From: Kangiellaceae bacterium
GTDB taxonomy: Bacteria > Pseudomonadota > Gammaproteobacteria > Enterobacterales > Kangiellaceae
DNA length: 7,661 nucleotides
Assembly: GCA_030148365.1 (NCBI GenBank)
Contig: JASBTO010000101.1
Location: 1-7,661, forward strand
Direction: 5' to 3'
Made by a program: the position numbers and the translations under genes. A model generated the notes under the pieces. It saw only the letters and a program-made list of their open reading frames with translations, ran no database searches and had not been told where the DNA came from. Below are positions 6,349-7,661 of the stretch, in pieces (the first letter of the stretch is position 1; the number at the start of each line of letters is the position of its first letter).

Positions 6349-7661
6349 AAAGAACAAGGTGGCGAGGCCGAGAAAGGCGAAGAATCCGATAACGTCCGTG
6401 ACCGTGGTCAGGATGACGCTGCCCGACAGTACCGGATCCATTTTCAGCCGCCTGAGGATCAGGGGCAAAGCCGCCCCGGCGACCACACCCATGACCAGAT
6501 TAATGACCATGGCGCCGGCAATGGTTATGGCCAGCAGGAGGCTTTTGCCTGTGTCGAGGAACCACACATAGGCAATCACGCCGACCACCAGTGCCCAGAG
6601 CAGACCGTTCAGCAGGCTGACCCGCAACTCCCGTAACATCAGCCACCGGGCGTTGCTGGAGCCAATCTGGCCAAGGCTCAGACCGCGGATCATCAGGGTC
6701 AGGGTCTGGGTGCCGGCAACGCCGCCCATACTGGGCACGATGGGCTGCAAGATGGCCAGTGCGGTAACAATCTTGATGGTATCTTCAAACATGCCGATCA
6801 CCCGCGAGGCTATCAGCACCGTCAGCAGATTGATGCCCAGCCACAAGGCGCGCTTTTTGGCGGTGCTCCAGACCGGCGCGAAAGTATCCACATCCTCGTC
6901 CAGGCCGACCATGGACATCAGGGAGTGCTCGGCTTCTTCCCGGATGACATCGACCACGTCATCAATGGTGATCCGGCCCAGCAGCTTGCCGTCGGCGTCG
7001 GTGACCGGCGCGGACACCAGATCCCGGCGCTCGAAAATCTGGGCAACCTCATTGGCGCCCTTGTCCACGGCGATACTCTCGACGTCCGGCTGCAGAATGT
7101 CGGTGATCAGTTTTTCGGTGTCGGCGACCAGCAGGCTGGAGAGGGGTACGGCGCCGACAAAGCGATCGTACTTGTCCACGACGAACAGACTGTCGGTGTT
7201 GGTGGGCAACTCATTGCGCATACGCAGGTAACGCAGCACTACTTCCACCGTGACATGGGGTTTGATGGTCACGGTATCCGTGTTCATCAGGCCACCGGCC
7301 GTGTCCTCGGGATAGGAGAGTACCTGCTCTACGCGCTGACGATTTTCCTCATCAGGCAGGCGCAATACCTGTTGGCTGACGTGCTCGGGAAGGTCGCCGA
7401 GAATATCCGCAATATCATCAGAGTCCATACCCGAAGTGGCATCCGCCAACTCCTGGGGGTGCATCTGATCAATAAAGTGATTACGGACTTCGTCGTTCAG
7501 GTACTGGAGAATGTCTCCTTCCTGATCCTTTTCGACGAGACGCCAGAGCACGTCGCGGCCCGGCTTGGGGGTGGACTCGAGCAGGTGGGCGACGTCGGCG
7601 GCGCGCAACTCGCCCAACATCGCCCGGACACGGGCGAAGCGGCCGCTGCCGAGCGCTTCAT
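6343..7661 (-). CDS. mgtE: Magnesium channel/transporter MgtE (N-terminus beyond the window)
   Basis: MgtE is an inner-membrane Mg2+ channel gated by cytoplasmic Mg2+ sensing. In-frame coding continues upstream of the ATG at 7620 with family-like sequence (EALGSGRFARVRA) to the window edge, so that ATG is internal and the gene is 5'-partial; 438 codons are visible out of about 450-480. Numbering from the 7620 Met, the order is the helical N domain (1-100, with HPQELAD and DSDDIADILGDLP), two CBS domains (about 110-170 and 175-232), a plug helix (about 233-255) and five membrane helices (about 257-276, 284-305, 335-355, 361-387, 400-423). The pore signature PIVPSMGGVAGTQ (294-305) and the pore Asp409 (TTVTDVIGFFAFLGLA) are intact. 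It converges on pmbA with a 15-bp gap. Any promoter or Mg2+-responsive leader lies outside the window. Confidence 0.97.
   Translation of the reverse strand, partial: EALGSGRFARVRAMLGELRAADVAHLLESTPKPGRDVLWRLVEKDQEGDILQYLNDEVRNHFIDQMHPQELADATSGMDSDDIADILGDLPEHVSQQVLRLPDEENRQRVEQVLSYPEDTAGGLMNTDTVTIKPHVTVEVVLRYLRMRNELPTNTDSLFVVDKYDRFVGAVPLSSLLVADTEKLITDILQPDVESIAVDKGANEVAQIFERRDLVSAPVTDADGKLLGRITIDDVVDVIREEAEHSLMSMVGLDEDVDTFAPVWSTAKKRALWLGINLLTVLIASRVIGMFEDTIKIVTALAILQPIVPSMGGVAGTQTLTLMIRGLSLGQIGSSNARWLMLRELRVSLLNGLLWALVVGVIAYVWFLDTGKSLLLAITIAGAMVINLVMGVVAGAALPLILRRLKMDPVLSGSVILTTVTDVIGFFAFLGLATLFFA

Overview
The window looks like a chromosomal housekeeping stretch of a GC-rich gammaproteobacterium. 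The main evidence is the neighbourhood: a nitrilase-family amidase, TldD, a YjgA/DarP ribosome-assembly factor, PmbA (TldE) and an MgtE-type magnesium channel. Parts of this order are known from Pseudomonas and related genera, and the yjgA/pmbA divergent pair is also known from E. coli. The genus cannot be told from the sequence. I see no RNA genes, CRISPR arrays, insertion sequences, phage genes or att sites.

Layout. On the plus strand, a 5'-truncated amidase gene (1-734) overlaps tldD (731-2179) by four bases, so the two are probably translationally coupled. tldD converges on yjgA (minus, 2187-2705) with a 7-bp gap. Upstream of yjgA on the same strand is a 715-residue TonB-dependent outer-membrane receptor gene (2705-4852), whose stop codon shares one base with the yjgA start. 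A 125-bp divergent intergenic region (4853-4977) separates the receptor from pmbA (plus, 4978-6327). pmbA converges on mgtE (minus, 6343 to beyond the window end). A strong hairpin at that junction contains the stop codons of both genes.

How the genes work together. TldD and PmbA/TldE are the active and non-catalytic halves of one cytoplasmic metalloprotease that degrades unfolded or peptide substrates. The amidase resembles the Nit1/YbeM group that removes deaminated glutathione. YjgA/DarP acts in 50S subunit maturation, and MgtE passes Mg2+ across the inner membrane. The receptor is the odd member: it splits the usual yjgA/pmbA divergent pair and appears to have placed yjgA under the receptor's transcription and translation. 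Coding density is about 98 percent, and the only gap longer than 20 bp is the 125-bp divergent region. I see no clear undescribed system; the points worth following up are the receptor insertion and the junction structures.
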